From NCBI GenBank assembly GCA_030015575.1, contig JASDDO010000016.1:107651241-107715240 (forward strand): a stretch of DNA of 64,000 bases, in the 5' to 3' direction. The DNA comes from Agapanthus africanus. Lineage: Eukaryota; Streptophyta; Magnoliopsida; Asparagales; Amaryllidaceae. Of this stretch, positions 24,185 through 35,009 are shown piece after piece. A program made the position numbers and the translations under genes. Numbering within the stretch: the first letter of the stretch is position 1; each line of letters opens with the position of its first letter. Below the pieces are notes generated by a model, which saw nothing but the letters and a program-made list of their open reading frames with translations, did not search any database and was not told the origin of the DNA.

Positions 24185-25500
24185 GGGAGTATGGTAGAAC
24201 TGGAAGTGATTCCAGAACCACAAACGATTACTGAAGATTTGATAAGGAACCTAAAGATTCAATCTGGATTGACATTCCATTGGCCACTCCGCAGATAAGG
24301 TGGGTAACTTCAGGCACCCGAGAGGTACTACGGTAGCCTCAAGGACGGTGACAGGGAAGTTCTTGTTTACCCAAAATTACCATTGCTGCTGTTCCAGGCT
24401 GCGAGACCCGGTGGGAGGATGAGTATAGCGTCGTTCTAAACTAGTTTTAGAAGTGTACGTCTATATGACTCTGCCAGAGGGTTGTCGTAGTCAGTGGGAG
24501 CAGCGGAAGCATTGGTGGACAAGTAGCTTATGTCTATTTATAGATTAAAGAAGATGTAGCGGAGATAGATCATCTATTTCTGACGTGACAGTCATGGGTT
24601 TGACTTCATCAGAATAGGGGATGGATCTGTTGAGAAGGTAGTAGGGTATGATATCCTGGTATTTGGATGACATACACAGAGTAGGAAAAGAAACTCCTAT
24701 ACTACAATCGGTTATACTTTGGTCGTCACACAATGGTTTCTCCACAAAGGAAATGGATTTTATATCAGACATGCTGGTTACTAGATCTATGGTTTTAGAT
24801 CTAGATTTGGGTGGTTTCCCAATCAGGGTACTTGACAGCGTTCTAAGAGTATTTAGAATGGACGACTCCTGGCACTGTAGTGTACCTGCAGGTAATGGAG
24901 TCACCCTCTCTAAAGGTGTCTTACAGACTAAAGGGGAGAGGGACGTGCAAGATTGGCAGATCACTTGCTAAGGCAATTGAGTCAATCATGAGATGTCAAG
25001 TACCACACCAGATGTTGTTCTTGCACCAGATGCAATAAGTTGACATTTGATCCAATCCAGGAGAAACAGTCGGAAGCAGTTTTAGAACATAAGTGGATGT
25101 TCTAGGGATATGATAACGACAGCCTTATTCAGGAGACTGTTATCATTCCAGGCTTCCAAGGTGACATGGACGACAAGGAGGTTGTCAGAGTTATATTTTT
25201 CCTTCTGACGAGGGGCAGTATTTTGGACAGGTGATCCAAGGCAATACTGAGGGAGGCATGGCGCAGAATACTGATTAAGTTCAGTTGACGATACAGTCTA
25301 AGAAGTTTGGATTTGGAGTTCATTTATGAGCTATGTCCAATCAGACATCCAGACACATTCTAAGACAGGTATTGCTCATTTCGGGAGATGGGTTTCTCCG
25401 CGAACTTGAGATATAGAGAGACATAGAAAGGAACTACAAAGCGGATCCACTCACTAAGGCTATTCCTCGAACGCAATAGTTTCGCAAACGAGCTTTGTGA
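24185..25500 (+). pseudogene. A2 degenerate pol remnant (linker, RT fragment, RNase H tail)
   Basis: The integrase-RT linker is recognisable (VELEVIPEPQ near 24200, ERYYG near 24330), followed by the RT block VYMTLPEG (near 24460). An open frame at 24648-24971 matches the RT palm and thumb: WYLDDI stands for YVDDI, then ETPILQSV, GFSTKEM and VTLSKG. The RNase H tail follows with SRHILRQ and ADPLTKAIP near 25445. Most of the RT N-terminus and the RNase H core are missing or frame-shifted. It is the same remnant as in A1, but A2 keeps about 240 bp more of RT. Confidence 0.8.
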
Positions 25501-25576
25501 GACTGACTAGTAGAGGAGTTGGGTGTTCGGTATCACACGGGCTGTGAGTATGCGACATCGCAATAATTAGCCTTGA

Positions 25577-25591
25577 GTGCAAGTGGGAGAT
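25577..25591 (+). other. A2 polypurine tract
   Basis: GTGCAAGTGGGAGAT abuts TGTTGG of the 3' LTR. Confidence 0.9.
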
Positions 25592-27826
25592 TGTTGGAGA
25601 TAGTGCCCTCAGAGTCAATTATTAGGTCACAGGTACGTGATTGCAATGATTGATGGAGGACCTATCCCGGTAGGACAGTCTTGCTCGAGATGATAGTATG
25701 CTATCCGGTTTACCTTTATCATCGTGTACTGCTTTAGGTGACCTGACAAGTCGCTATTACACGTTGATAGAGCCCCTAGGATTCTTGCTTGACCACCAGC
25801 AGTATGAGGGCGATCATATAAGTGGGAGCTGGGGTCTATAAGCACATCCTTAAATGGTCCCTAGTCGTGTGAGTTTCGAGACAGGGCATCGATACTCCAT
25901 AGTAGACTAGTGTATACAGTCGAGACCCCGACGAGGGGCGGTGGCCGGTCTCACAAGCCACTGGTGTCAGTTGGATCACCTAAGATGTATACAGGTGCTC
26001 ATTGGGTTATGAGTACACCGGACAGGACTCGCCGGGAACATGCCAGTTGGTCATATACCAGACGTCAGATGGCAGTTCCCAGGTGACATGTGTACAGGTT
26101 AGTTCATCGACCTGGGGATCGTCATTTGTCTTGTGTGAGTTCCCACTGTACTTTGATTACTACCCTACCACGGCTCAAAGGAGTCGTGCAAACAGGTTTT
26201 AGTTGGGTACAGTCCCGAGCCACATGGAGGCAGTGAGCGTATCTTCAGGGGTTCGTCTCTCCCGGTATTGGGGGTGAGGTCGTGCTGTGTCTAGGAGAGC
26301 CATTACACGAAGCCCTCGGCCGAGGCAAGGAGATTTACTGGTAGGTATTCCAGTAGTATCTCAGGGTGTTCTGGGCTACACTCCGACACGACTTGTACCG
26401 CTTTTGGGGGTCTGACTTATACCAACCCCCTAGGCCCGCCATGCGATGCTCATAGACGAACGGACCGGACTGTACGGATATTGTCACTGACAGGCTCAGT
26501 AGGGTTGTCAGGCTGAGTTCGCTCACAGACGTCCCTTTTAGTCAATACCCGGTAGCCCGTTACGTATTGGCTTATACCTCTGACGTGCTAGTGGTTAAAT
26601 CCACAACCAAGGCGTTGACGAGTCTTTAGAGTCCCCCACATTCAGTTACTCAGCTTTCGGGCGAAAGGTTGTAGAGGCCGTATGGAGATATGGCAAGGTC
26701 CGATCAGATACGTACGGTATTGCACGGATCAGGATCGGACAGTTTGTACTATAGGCCGTATGGTTATATGGCAGGGTTCGATCAGATACGTGCGGTATTG
26801 CACGGATCAGGATCGAACAGATATTACTAGCCGGTTTTGGTATAAGCCGGATCCTAGTATAGTACAGTGTAGATTTTGTCTCATTGCATTTGTATTTCGG
26901 TCGGAATACAGATGCGGGTGTGTATGCACAGTACCGGGGTTTTCCTGGAATTTATTACGGGACCAGTTTTCTGGAGTTGCCAGTTTGCTTTCCGTTTCGG
27001 CCATTTTTATTTGTATCGTTCAATGGCCGAAGTTTGGTGGAGGAGGGCTTATTTGCATTGTTGCAAATAAGTATTTGTGGAAGGGGGCTTTTGCTTTTTG
27101 TTGCATCATGATGAGAGCTCCATACCTTGACTTCTTGACTTCATGATGGTTCATGATGGGTGGACTTTGCTTGTGATGAGTGATAGTTGAGTGTTGGTTT
27201 TTCCTTGTTATCATTGGTTCACATGATTCCTTTTTCCTCTCTCTTGCATGATAGAGTTGACCTCTCTTTTCTTTTGATACAACACTCTCATTCTCTCCTC
27301 TCTAGTTGCCATGGCCGGCCATTTCTTTTGAGAAGGGGGCTGTCCCAATTTTGGGAGGGTCATTTTGGTTGATATCATATCATTTCCTTCACCAAAATTC
27401 CCAAGAAAAACTCCTTGTATCATCCCTCCACCAAAAGGCAACCTCCACTACCCCAAAGTGAGACTTGAGTACACTACATTCTACAGCAAATCTTGGACAC
27501 GTCGAGTAGCCGGCTTCGTGCCCGAGTTGCCTCGGCATTGAGGTGGGAGCCCGTAAAAGAAGTAGGCGATGTGGTGCACTTCCGGCGACGAGGAGGAGAC
27601 GGCACATTCCGCAGGAGATCGGGACGACGACGAGAAGACCGGAGGACTCGGATCTGTCGGTATACTTCTCTTCCCCTTCTATTAGTAGCTTAGACTTGTT
27701 AATGGTTATGATCCGGATGTTTAGTGCGCGGGGGTGCCGGTTTGCTAAGTCCGCAAAATTAAAGTTTATCACCGCTTCCGCATTCCGGCGTCGGATTGAC
27801 GGCCGGGGCGCCGCCGTGCACTTACA
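25592..27826 (+). repeat. A2 3' LTR
   Basis: It is the same length as the 5' LTR and almost identical. It is followed by the target copy GCCGA and then B1 pol. Confidence 0.96.
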
Positions 27827-29916
27827 GCCGAGTCATGTACACGCACTCTTCTAAATCACCGTTTAGAAAGGCGGTCTTAACATCCATCTGCCAGATTTCG
27901 TAGTCATGATATGCAGCGATGACAAGCATGATCCGGATGGATTTAAGCATAGCCACTGGAGAAAAGGTTTCGTCATAGTCCACACCTGGTCTTTGACGAA
28001 AACCCTTTGCAATAAGTCTAGCTTTGAAAGTCTCCACTTTCCCATCTACACCAAGTTTTTTCTTGAAGATCCACTTGCTCCCAATGGGTTTTACCCCTTC
28101 AGGAGCAACTTCCAAAGTCCATACTTTGTTGGTGTACATGGATTCCATCTCGGACCGCATAGCATCCAGCCATTTCACTGAGTCCCTACTCGTGATGGCC
28201 TGCTCGAAACTAGTTGGGTCATCATCCTCCATGATGCAATCCTCGCTCCCACCATCCATGAGAAAACCGTAGTATCTCTCAGGTTGGCGAGGAACCCTAC
28301 TAGATCGGCGGAGAGGCTGAGGTTCGTTGGGAGCTACTAAATCCTCTGGTTCCACTAAATCTTCAGTTTGAGTTTGTGTAGCCGGAATTTCTTCCAGTTC
28401 TACCTTATCGCCACTAATTTCTTTTACAAGAAATTCCTTTTCCAAAAAGGTGGCATGTCGAGAAACAAACACTTTTTGTTCCTCTGTATGGTAGAAAAGA
28501 TATCCATGTAAATGTTTGGGATATCCCACAAACTTGCATAGAACTGACCGTGCCTCGAGTTTGTCCGGATTTTGTCTTTTGACATAGGCCGGGCAACCCC
28601 ATATCTTAACTCGTTTAAGACATGGTCTCTTCCCACTCCATATCTCATATGGTGTGGTAGGTACAGATTTAGATGGAACTTGATTCAATAGGTATGCTGC
28701 TGTCTCCAGCGCATATCCCCAGAAGGAAATAGGTAACTCAGCTGTGCTCATCATAGAGCGCACCATATCTAATAGGGTGCGGTTCCTCCGTTCTGATACA
28801 CCGTTGTGCTGTGGTGTATATGGAGGAGTCAGCTGAGAGAGAATCCCATTCTCTTTTAGGAAGTCCAGGAATTCATTGCTCAAGTATTCACCTCCTCGAT
28901 CAGATCGAAGGATTTTAATACTTTTTCCGGTTTGGTTCTCGACTTCTTGTTTATATTCTCTAAATTTCTCAAAAGCTTCTGATTTGTGTTTCATCAGGAA
29001 CACATATCCGAATCTAGAGAGATCGTCAGTGAATGTAATGAAGTACGAAGAACCATCCCTGGCATGTGTAGACATGGGACCGCGTACATCACTATGTATT
29101 AGTCCCAAGAGTTCGGTAACTCTTTCTCCGTGTCCCGTAAACGGAGTTTTGGTCATCTTGCCTTTGAGACATGACTGGCAAGTGTCATAAGATGAAAATT
29201 CAAACGGATTTAAATATCCATCCTTATGCAACTTAGCCAGTCGTTTCGCATTGATGTGACCCAGTCTACAATACCACAAGAAGGATTCGTTCAGTTCAGA
29301 ACTCTTCCTCTTGTGTGTGTTTGTTATGCTCAGAACTGTTGATTGATTTAGAACATAAATGCCATTGCACAACGTGCCTGATCCAACCAACTTTTGGTTA
29401 CGGAAAATGTTCATAACATTATCCTGTAATACAAAAATTATATCCCTCTTTACTCAATAAAGAAACCGATATAATGTTGCATATCAGGTTCGGCATGTAA
29501 TAGCATTCGTTCAGAACCAATGTATTACCAGTCGGTAATGCAAGGTGATATTCCCCGACAGTCTTAGCTGCAACAATTGCACCATTTCCAACTTTAATGT
29601 CTTTATCACCTTCTCCAAGTTCTCTACCTTTCCTGAGCCCATGTAACTGATTACATATATGGGATCCTGACCCGGTATCTAATACCCAGGACGTAGGACA
29701 AATGGAGAAACGGTTCTCTGTAACGAACACACCCGAAGAAAATGCATCATCATGTACTTTCTTCATTCGGGTGGCATGGGAATCCTGGTATTCCCCTATA
29801 TCCTGTTCAGTCCTATAACTCTTATAAGAAAAAACGGAACCAACGTTCCCCAGCACATCATAACATGCGGGTTCGGTCAATACATCCATATTATTATCTT
29901 TATTAGGGCATGACAT
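27827..29916 (-). pseudogene. B1 pol, 5' part: protease, GAG-pre-integrase, integrase, RT N-terminus
   Basis: It starts with ATG at 29916 (MSCPNKDNN), right after the acceptor-like AG/GTAGCGACC. The protease has WVLDTGSGSHIC. A one-base expansion in a T run (plus-strand A run 29433-29437) shifts the frame before MNIFRNQK; after it one frame is open to the A2 edge. The GAG-pre-integrase reads WYCRLGHIN with SCLKGK, so the first histidine of the usual HHCC zinc site is tyrosine. The integrase has IHSDVRGPM, TDDLSRFG and NGVSERRN (D, D, E). The linker has SSRVPRQPERYYG, and the RT start has WIFKKKLGVDG and QMDVKTAFLNGDLEE. No gag or CCHC knuckle precedes it. Apart from A2, only one frame lesion is visible. 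Confidence 0.92.
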
Positions 29917-30130
29917 GGTCGCTACCTAGAGAGAGAGAGAAGAAAACACTTTAGCGTATGCTCGTGCAAGATCAGATTGGTTATTATCTTATCTAATCAG
30001 GATGGCTCCCACTGGTTTTTATCAAATCTCCCTTCAAACCCTAAAAGGAAAGACTAGCCGGGATTAATTACACCCTACAACTTCGTCGATCTTTCAGCCA
30101 GGCCAGTGTCGGTACTTTGAGGGAGGTTCC

Positions 30131-30146
30131 CCGTGCTTTCGCACGG
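30131..30146 (-). other. B1 GAAA-tetraloop hairpin
   Basis: The minus strand reads CCGTGC-GAAA-GCACGG, a perfect 6-bp stem with a GNRA loop. D has the same at 37691-37706 and C a 5-bp version at 44106-44119. Confidence 0.8.
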
Positions 30147-30361
30147 ACCTAATTAAAGTAAACCTCTTTTTCCCAGAGGCGTAACCCCGTTGACACCTTT
30201 CTAGACACCTACTTGATCGGCTAATTGTAATGTGTAAAACTCTCCCAGGAGTAACTCTTACTCGCAGTGGGTATCGGGATCCAACTATCTCATAGAAGGT
30301 ATGCAATCTCATTGCAAATTTCAACACTTGAAATTCCCGATAATGCTTTTGCCCCTAGCGT

Positions 30362-30571
30362 CCTATGACCTTGACAAAGGCCAACAAATCATAGGCTGCT
30401 AGTCAAGTTCAACCCGTCATTTCTTGATTGAATCAAACCCACCCGCACGACCCTTGACAAAGGCCAACAAGGTCGTACGACTACCCTGAAACAATCTGCA
30501 TCACATGCACAAGCAGATAAGCACTATTCAGCTACCGCACACTACGCCTTGACAAAGGCCAACAAACGCAG
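30362..30571 (-). other. B1 three-hairpin cluster with constant loop
   Basis: Arms (plus-strand view) are CCTATGA/TCATAGG (30362-30368, 30389-30395), ACGACC/GGTCGT (30447-30452, 30471-30476) and CTACG/CGCAG with one G-U pair (30542-30546, 30567-30571). Each encloses CCTTGACAAAGGCCAACAA. Confidence 0.85.
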
Positions 30572-30717
30572 CACGAATACTAAACAGTTTTTATCTGAAA
30601 TGACGGAGGGCTACGACAGGTTTTTCTGAAAACCTATTGCGTAATGAACTTGATATCGTTGTAGAATCGAATGATTTTGAAATGGAGTGTTTTTTAGGCT
30701 TTTTCTAGTTTTGCTAA

Positions 30718-30948
30718 AGGGGTCATTCCCGGTGAAGGGATCGTCGGCCCATTCCTCGTCGAATGAGGTGCGGGATATATCATATATATCACTGTGCAAA
30801 GCAGAAACTATAGAAGCAATCAAAAGACAAACCGAGTGTGTAGCATCTGCCAGTTATTGCTAAAGGAGTCACTCCCGGTGAAGGGATCTCGGTCCTTTCC
30901 TTATCGAATAAGGTGCATGATATATCACATATACCGCTGTGCAAAGCA
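30718..30948 (-). repeat. B1 tandem leader module, two copies
   Basis: Copies are at about 30718-30800 and 30861-30948. Each has TCCCGGTGAAGGGATC, a CCTYRTCGAAT hairpin region and a GATATAT-type palindrome before GCAAAGC. Confidence 0.78.
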
Positions 30949-32549
30949 AGAACTGTAGCTACCTGTTTTATTTAAAATTTGATTCTACAACATCTTAGGT
31001 TTCTTTTCTTTCATTAATCACATTAATGAAGTCCCATCATTTATGTCACCTAAACATCACAGATAAATACGACGTACACTTATGCCTTCCGCATTCGCCT
31101 CGATGTCCCCTCGTGCACCGTTAGGTTAGGTAACTAACGACAGAGCAGGGCAGGGCTAGTGCGGGTGCAAAACATAAGTAACGTCTATATAATATATCAT
31201 ATTTACTATATACTATATCCATCAGAACATATCAAATGATCACATTACAGATATCGCAGCAGAAAATATCATATGAAATATTGGATATACTAGGACGTCC
31301 GTGTTTTCAATACGAGCCAGTATAAAACACGGATTCCACGGTCGTGATGAATAGCCAATCCCACACCCCTAGACCCCTACGAGAGCGGCAAGTAACCCTA
31401 CCAATTCTAGGGTTAGGAGACCCGGACTCGACTCCTCGAGATGGTCTCCCACTGGACCCTAGAACTCGGTTACTTGTGCTCCCCTCCTTGGGTCTATCCT
31501 AATGCGGAAAAGTAAATAATATACAAAAGGTGACAACTTCCGCAACCTGGAAGTGCCCCTATAAAAGAATATTACATACAAGTTTTTACATGAATGAAAA
31601 TAAAAAACACTCATCTCACATAAAAAAACCCCGGCTATTCAAGCACGACGATCCAATATAACATATCCAGCAACACAAAACATCACATGTCATCAACGTA
31701 AGTAAGTATGCATACCCCAATTGTCGTTAACGTATAGCAACGAAACCGGCGATATTGACATACTACACTTACGGTCACAGAAAAGAAAGTGTAAAACTAC
31801 AACAGTTGGAATCCGCAACCTCTTTAGACATCGCATGCCTAATCAAATGAAATACTTAGACATCACATGCCTAACAATTATAAACCCCGCATTTTAGTCT
31901 CATTATCGAAAACTCTTTTCAATATCAAGTGAGACTAAACCGCTAGATTTATAACATTCATTCAGTTATCTCATAACTGTTTGTGAATTCCAATTATTGT
32001 ATCCCATTCCGGATAAATAGAAAATATTAAACTTTCCAATCAAACATTCGAACACCCAAGTTTTCCCGAAACCGATCAACACGGGAAATAAGTTCAAAGA
32101 CATTCACTTCATACCTCAGTACCGACGGTCCAGCCGTAGAAGGGTCAAGCCAACGCCTCACATATGGCACGCCGTACTGCCCCAAACCCGAAGGTTCAAA
32201 GGGTAGTTCAAGACGGTCACATAATCGAGTTAAGGTTTGTTGTCTTCTAGAGGGACCATCGCGTTACTTGCACTACTTAGAACGTCATTAAACTACGGAA
32301 AAGTCCAACAATTGGAAATTTTCCGGCAGGGGAAAGATTGGGTATTTACATCCGGTCGAACCTTTTAACATATTCTAAAATTATCCAGAAAACACATAGA
32401 CGACGTTTGAAATTTCCGATCGAATCATCGAAGCTCCAATACACCCCAGAAAACTCAACTCTTGAGTGCAAATTAAAAATTCCCAGAAAACTCAGCACCT
32501 GAAAACATGAATTACTGTGCAAAGTTTGGAGGCTAATCCCATCAAGTGG

Positions 32550-32595
32550 CCGCGGAACCGCCGCAGAAGCCAGGCTTCTGCCGCGGTTCCGCCGC
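32550..32595 (-). other. B1 GC-rich leader hairpin
   Basis: CGCGGAACCGC, then GCAGAAGCC-A-GGCTTCTGC, then GCGGTTCCGCC: a long, nearly perfect stem with a one-base loop, about 190 bp inside the primer site. Confidence 0.88.
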
Positions 32596-32781
32596 ACTTT
32601 AGAGGCATCATGAAGTAATTTTTGCACCGTAATTCTTAGAATTCCCTGCTGAATTTTTTAAGCATTTTTAATCAGGAAAAAACCCGGTTTTTGAAAAAAA
32701 TCCAGAGAGCATGAATGATTAGGGTTTCGATATTCGTTCGGATTTCAAACGTCGTCTAGACTTCGCCTAAGGCTCTATCTA

Positions 32782-32794
32782 GGCTCTGATACCA
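32782..32794 (-). other. B1 primer binding site (initiator Met-tRNA)
   Basis: The minus strand reads TGGTATCAGAGCC one base inside the 5' LTR. Confidence 0.92.
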
Positions 32795-32795
32795 C

Positions 32796-35009
32796 TGTAG
32801 GGTTCCTAGGCACACTAATGAGGTCTCACAAGGTATCAACCATGCCAATTTCGAATTTTACGGTGCCGAGAAACCCTAGACTAAATCGTTAACTAGAATT
32901 TTAGGCGAAAAGTGAAACTAGTTATCAATTTTAACTAAAAGAAAGAGGCTACAACCTTTGTAGATCCGGTTTTCCACTTCCTTAGCTCCACCTAGACGTC
33001 CTCTCGCTGTCCATGTAGGATCCCGGACTCTTGCATCGGCTCCATCGGAGAAATGGGCGGGCTAGGTCGTCGGCTTCGTTGCCGAAGATGATCTACGTCG
33101 AAGCAACACAAGATCAAGCTCCTCCTTCACCAAGCAATGAAACTTGTGAAGTAAACACCCTATACTACTTGGCAAGAGGTAGAGGAAGAAGAAATAGGAG
33201 GTGGGTTCACTTTAGAATTGGATTTCTCACTCATTTGCTCAAGTTGCCATTGATGAAGGCAAGGTTTTTCTTTAAGAAGAAGAAGGAGAAGATGAAGAAT
33301 ATGATAAGTTTCTTATTTTAAAAAAGAAACTAATATGAATACTTATCATATCCTAACCATAGTCAAGTGTAGAGAGTAAACTAGGGTTAGTTGGAATGGT
33401 TAGGGTTAAGCATGAGATAAGAATGGTGGACTTGTTCAAAGCTTCAAGAAGCTTCAACAAACAAACAAAATAAGCCACCATTCGTTTTTATTTTCCAAAA
33501 TGAATAAATAAATGAATAACTAAGTAAATAAACAAAACCCTAACCATTCATATAACCATGGTTTAATCTTTACACAAACCCAAGTGAGCAAGTATCATCA
33601 AACATGATACAAACAAGTGCACAAAAATATATCACATATACAATGTGCATCAAGTGAGAAAATCCTTTTAAAATGAACCAATACTAGTTAATGCAAAGTA
33701 ATATATCAAATATATAATTATACATTAAATCATTGAATCAACTCTTGATTCAATGATCCGGTCATGTCGCATATAACCGACGAGTATCCAATGTATCGAC
33801 TCATCGAATCAATCTTCGATTCGATAACTAGGTTATATCGCATACAACCAATCGAAACATTCATTGCGAGAATGGAATACGGTATCACATACACGCATTA
33901 TTCTCGCTCCCGCACATATCTCATATGCGCTCCTATTTCGTTTCGCTTGAGCCAGGAAACCTCTGCGTAGGACTCTAAAGACTCGTCAATACGCCGACAG
34001 TAGATGATGATCATATCAAGCACCCACAATCCGCAAGCGGTCTGCCAAACGTAACGGCCACCCGGGTATTGAGCGATCAGAAGATCGACGAGCAAGCCCG
34101 CTCACACTCCTGTGAATCCAACCAGTAACACTTACCGCACAGTCCGGTCTGTTCGTCTGATACGTCGCATATCAAGTCTAGGGGTGGTAAACGTCAGACC
34201 CCAATAACCGATAAGTCGTGCCGATGTGAGGCTCATTACGGGTCGAGAAACTACTGGTAACACTTACCAGCAAATCTCTGATCATCCCTGGCCAGGGACT
34301 TCCCTGTTACGGCCAATCGAGCACAGCGCAACATCAACCCCCAATACCGGGAGAGACGAAACCCCTCCTATCGCTCATTGCCTCCATGTGACTCGGGACT
34401 GTACCCAAAAACCACCATTTTGCACGCCCTCATAGACGTGGTAAGGTGGAGATCAAAGCACAGTGGGAATCACACAAGACTCTATGATGATCTCGGGTCT
34501 ACAGACTAACCTGCACAAGTGTCACCTGAGAACTGCCATCTGACGTGAGGTATAATACCATCTGGGAGTTCTCGGCGAGTCCGTCCAGTGTACCCAGTCT
34601 TCACTGAGCACCCGTATATCATCTCTGATGTCAAACCAATGGATATGGGATCATCCATTGCCCATCTCATGGGTCGAGAAGCGTATACGCTAGTCTACAC
34701 TGGTATATCGATGCCCCGTCTCGATACACCCTCGACTAGGGACCTTGAAGGATGTACTTATGGACTACCATGTCCCCACTAGTATGATCTGCATCATAGT
34801 CCAGGCAGTCAAGTACACATCCTAAGGGCTTTACCAACATGTAACTATAAGACAGTTTAAAGAGACTAGTATACATGTTAAGATAAAGAGAAACCAGATA
34901 GCATACTATCATATCGAGCAAGAAAGTCATCTCTATATATGTCCAAGCATCCAATATAATATACATCATCTGTACAATACTGGCCTCTAGGGCAAACATA
35001 CAACTAACA
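32796..35009 (-). repeat. B1 5' LTR
   Basis: The start TGTTAGTTG is at 35009 and the end CCCTACA at 32796, with the primer site next to it. It is followed upward by D pol, starting CGATT at 35010-35014. Confidence 0.94.

Larger units (their letters stand above)
17623..27826 (+). mobile_element. A2: complete, very young, non-autonomous copia-type element
   Basis: Two LTRs of exactly 2235 bp (17623-19857 and 25592-27826) differ at about six positions by hand count (for example 18348, 18449 and 19617). The target duplication GCCGA is perfect (17618-17622 and 27827-27831). The element has a primer site, long leader, pol scraps and polypurine tract. It lacks any open protease, integrase or full RT. 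It sits inside the RT of B1. The near-identical LTRs show recent movement, which must have used enzymes from another element. Confidence 0.95.
29917..32780 (-). other. B1 structured 5' leader
   Basis: About 2.9 kb of non-coding sequence between primer site and pol. In minus-strand order it holds the GC hairpin (32550-32595), the TAGGGTTACTTGCCGC-type stem (near 31390), the tandem module (30718-30948), three constant-loop hairpins (30362-30571), a GAAA-tetraloop hairpin (30131-30146) and a TC tract with CTAG before GTAGCGACC (29918-29944). A frame at 30094-30327 is open in B1, C and D, but five of the seven B1/C differences I see change an amino acid, so I do not call it a gene. Confidence 0.75.
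14206..35009 (-). mobile_element. B1: complete copia element, nearly open pol, interrupted by A2
   Basis: LTRs of identical length (2214 bp) lie at 14206-16419 and 32796-35009, with roughly 1.7% differences by hand count. Between them on the minus strand are primer site, leader, pol (29916 down to 16452, split by A2) and polypurine tract. The upper LTR is flanked by D pol sequence. The lower LTR is shared with the tandem remnant, so no target duplication exists. B1 has the best-preserved pol in the window and is the candidate source of enzymes for the broken relatives. Confidence 0.9.

Noticed and set aside
30094..30327. A 77-codon Arg-rich frame open at the same place in B1, C (43924-44157) and D (37654-37887)
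   Set aside because: It starts with GTG in context, overlaps the structured leader, and five of the seven B1/C differences I see change the amino acid. It is open by shared descent, not by visible selection on protein.
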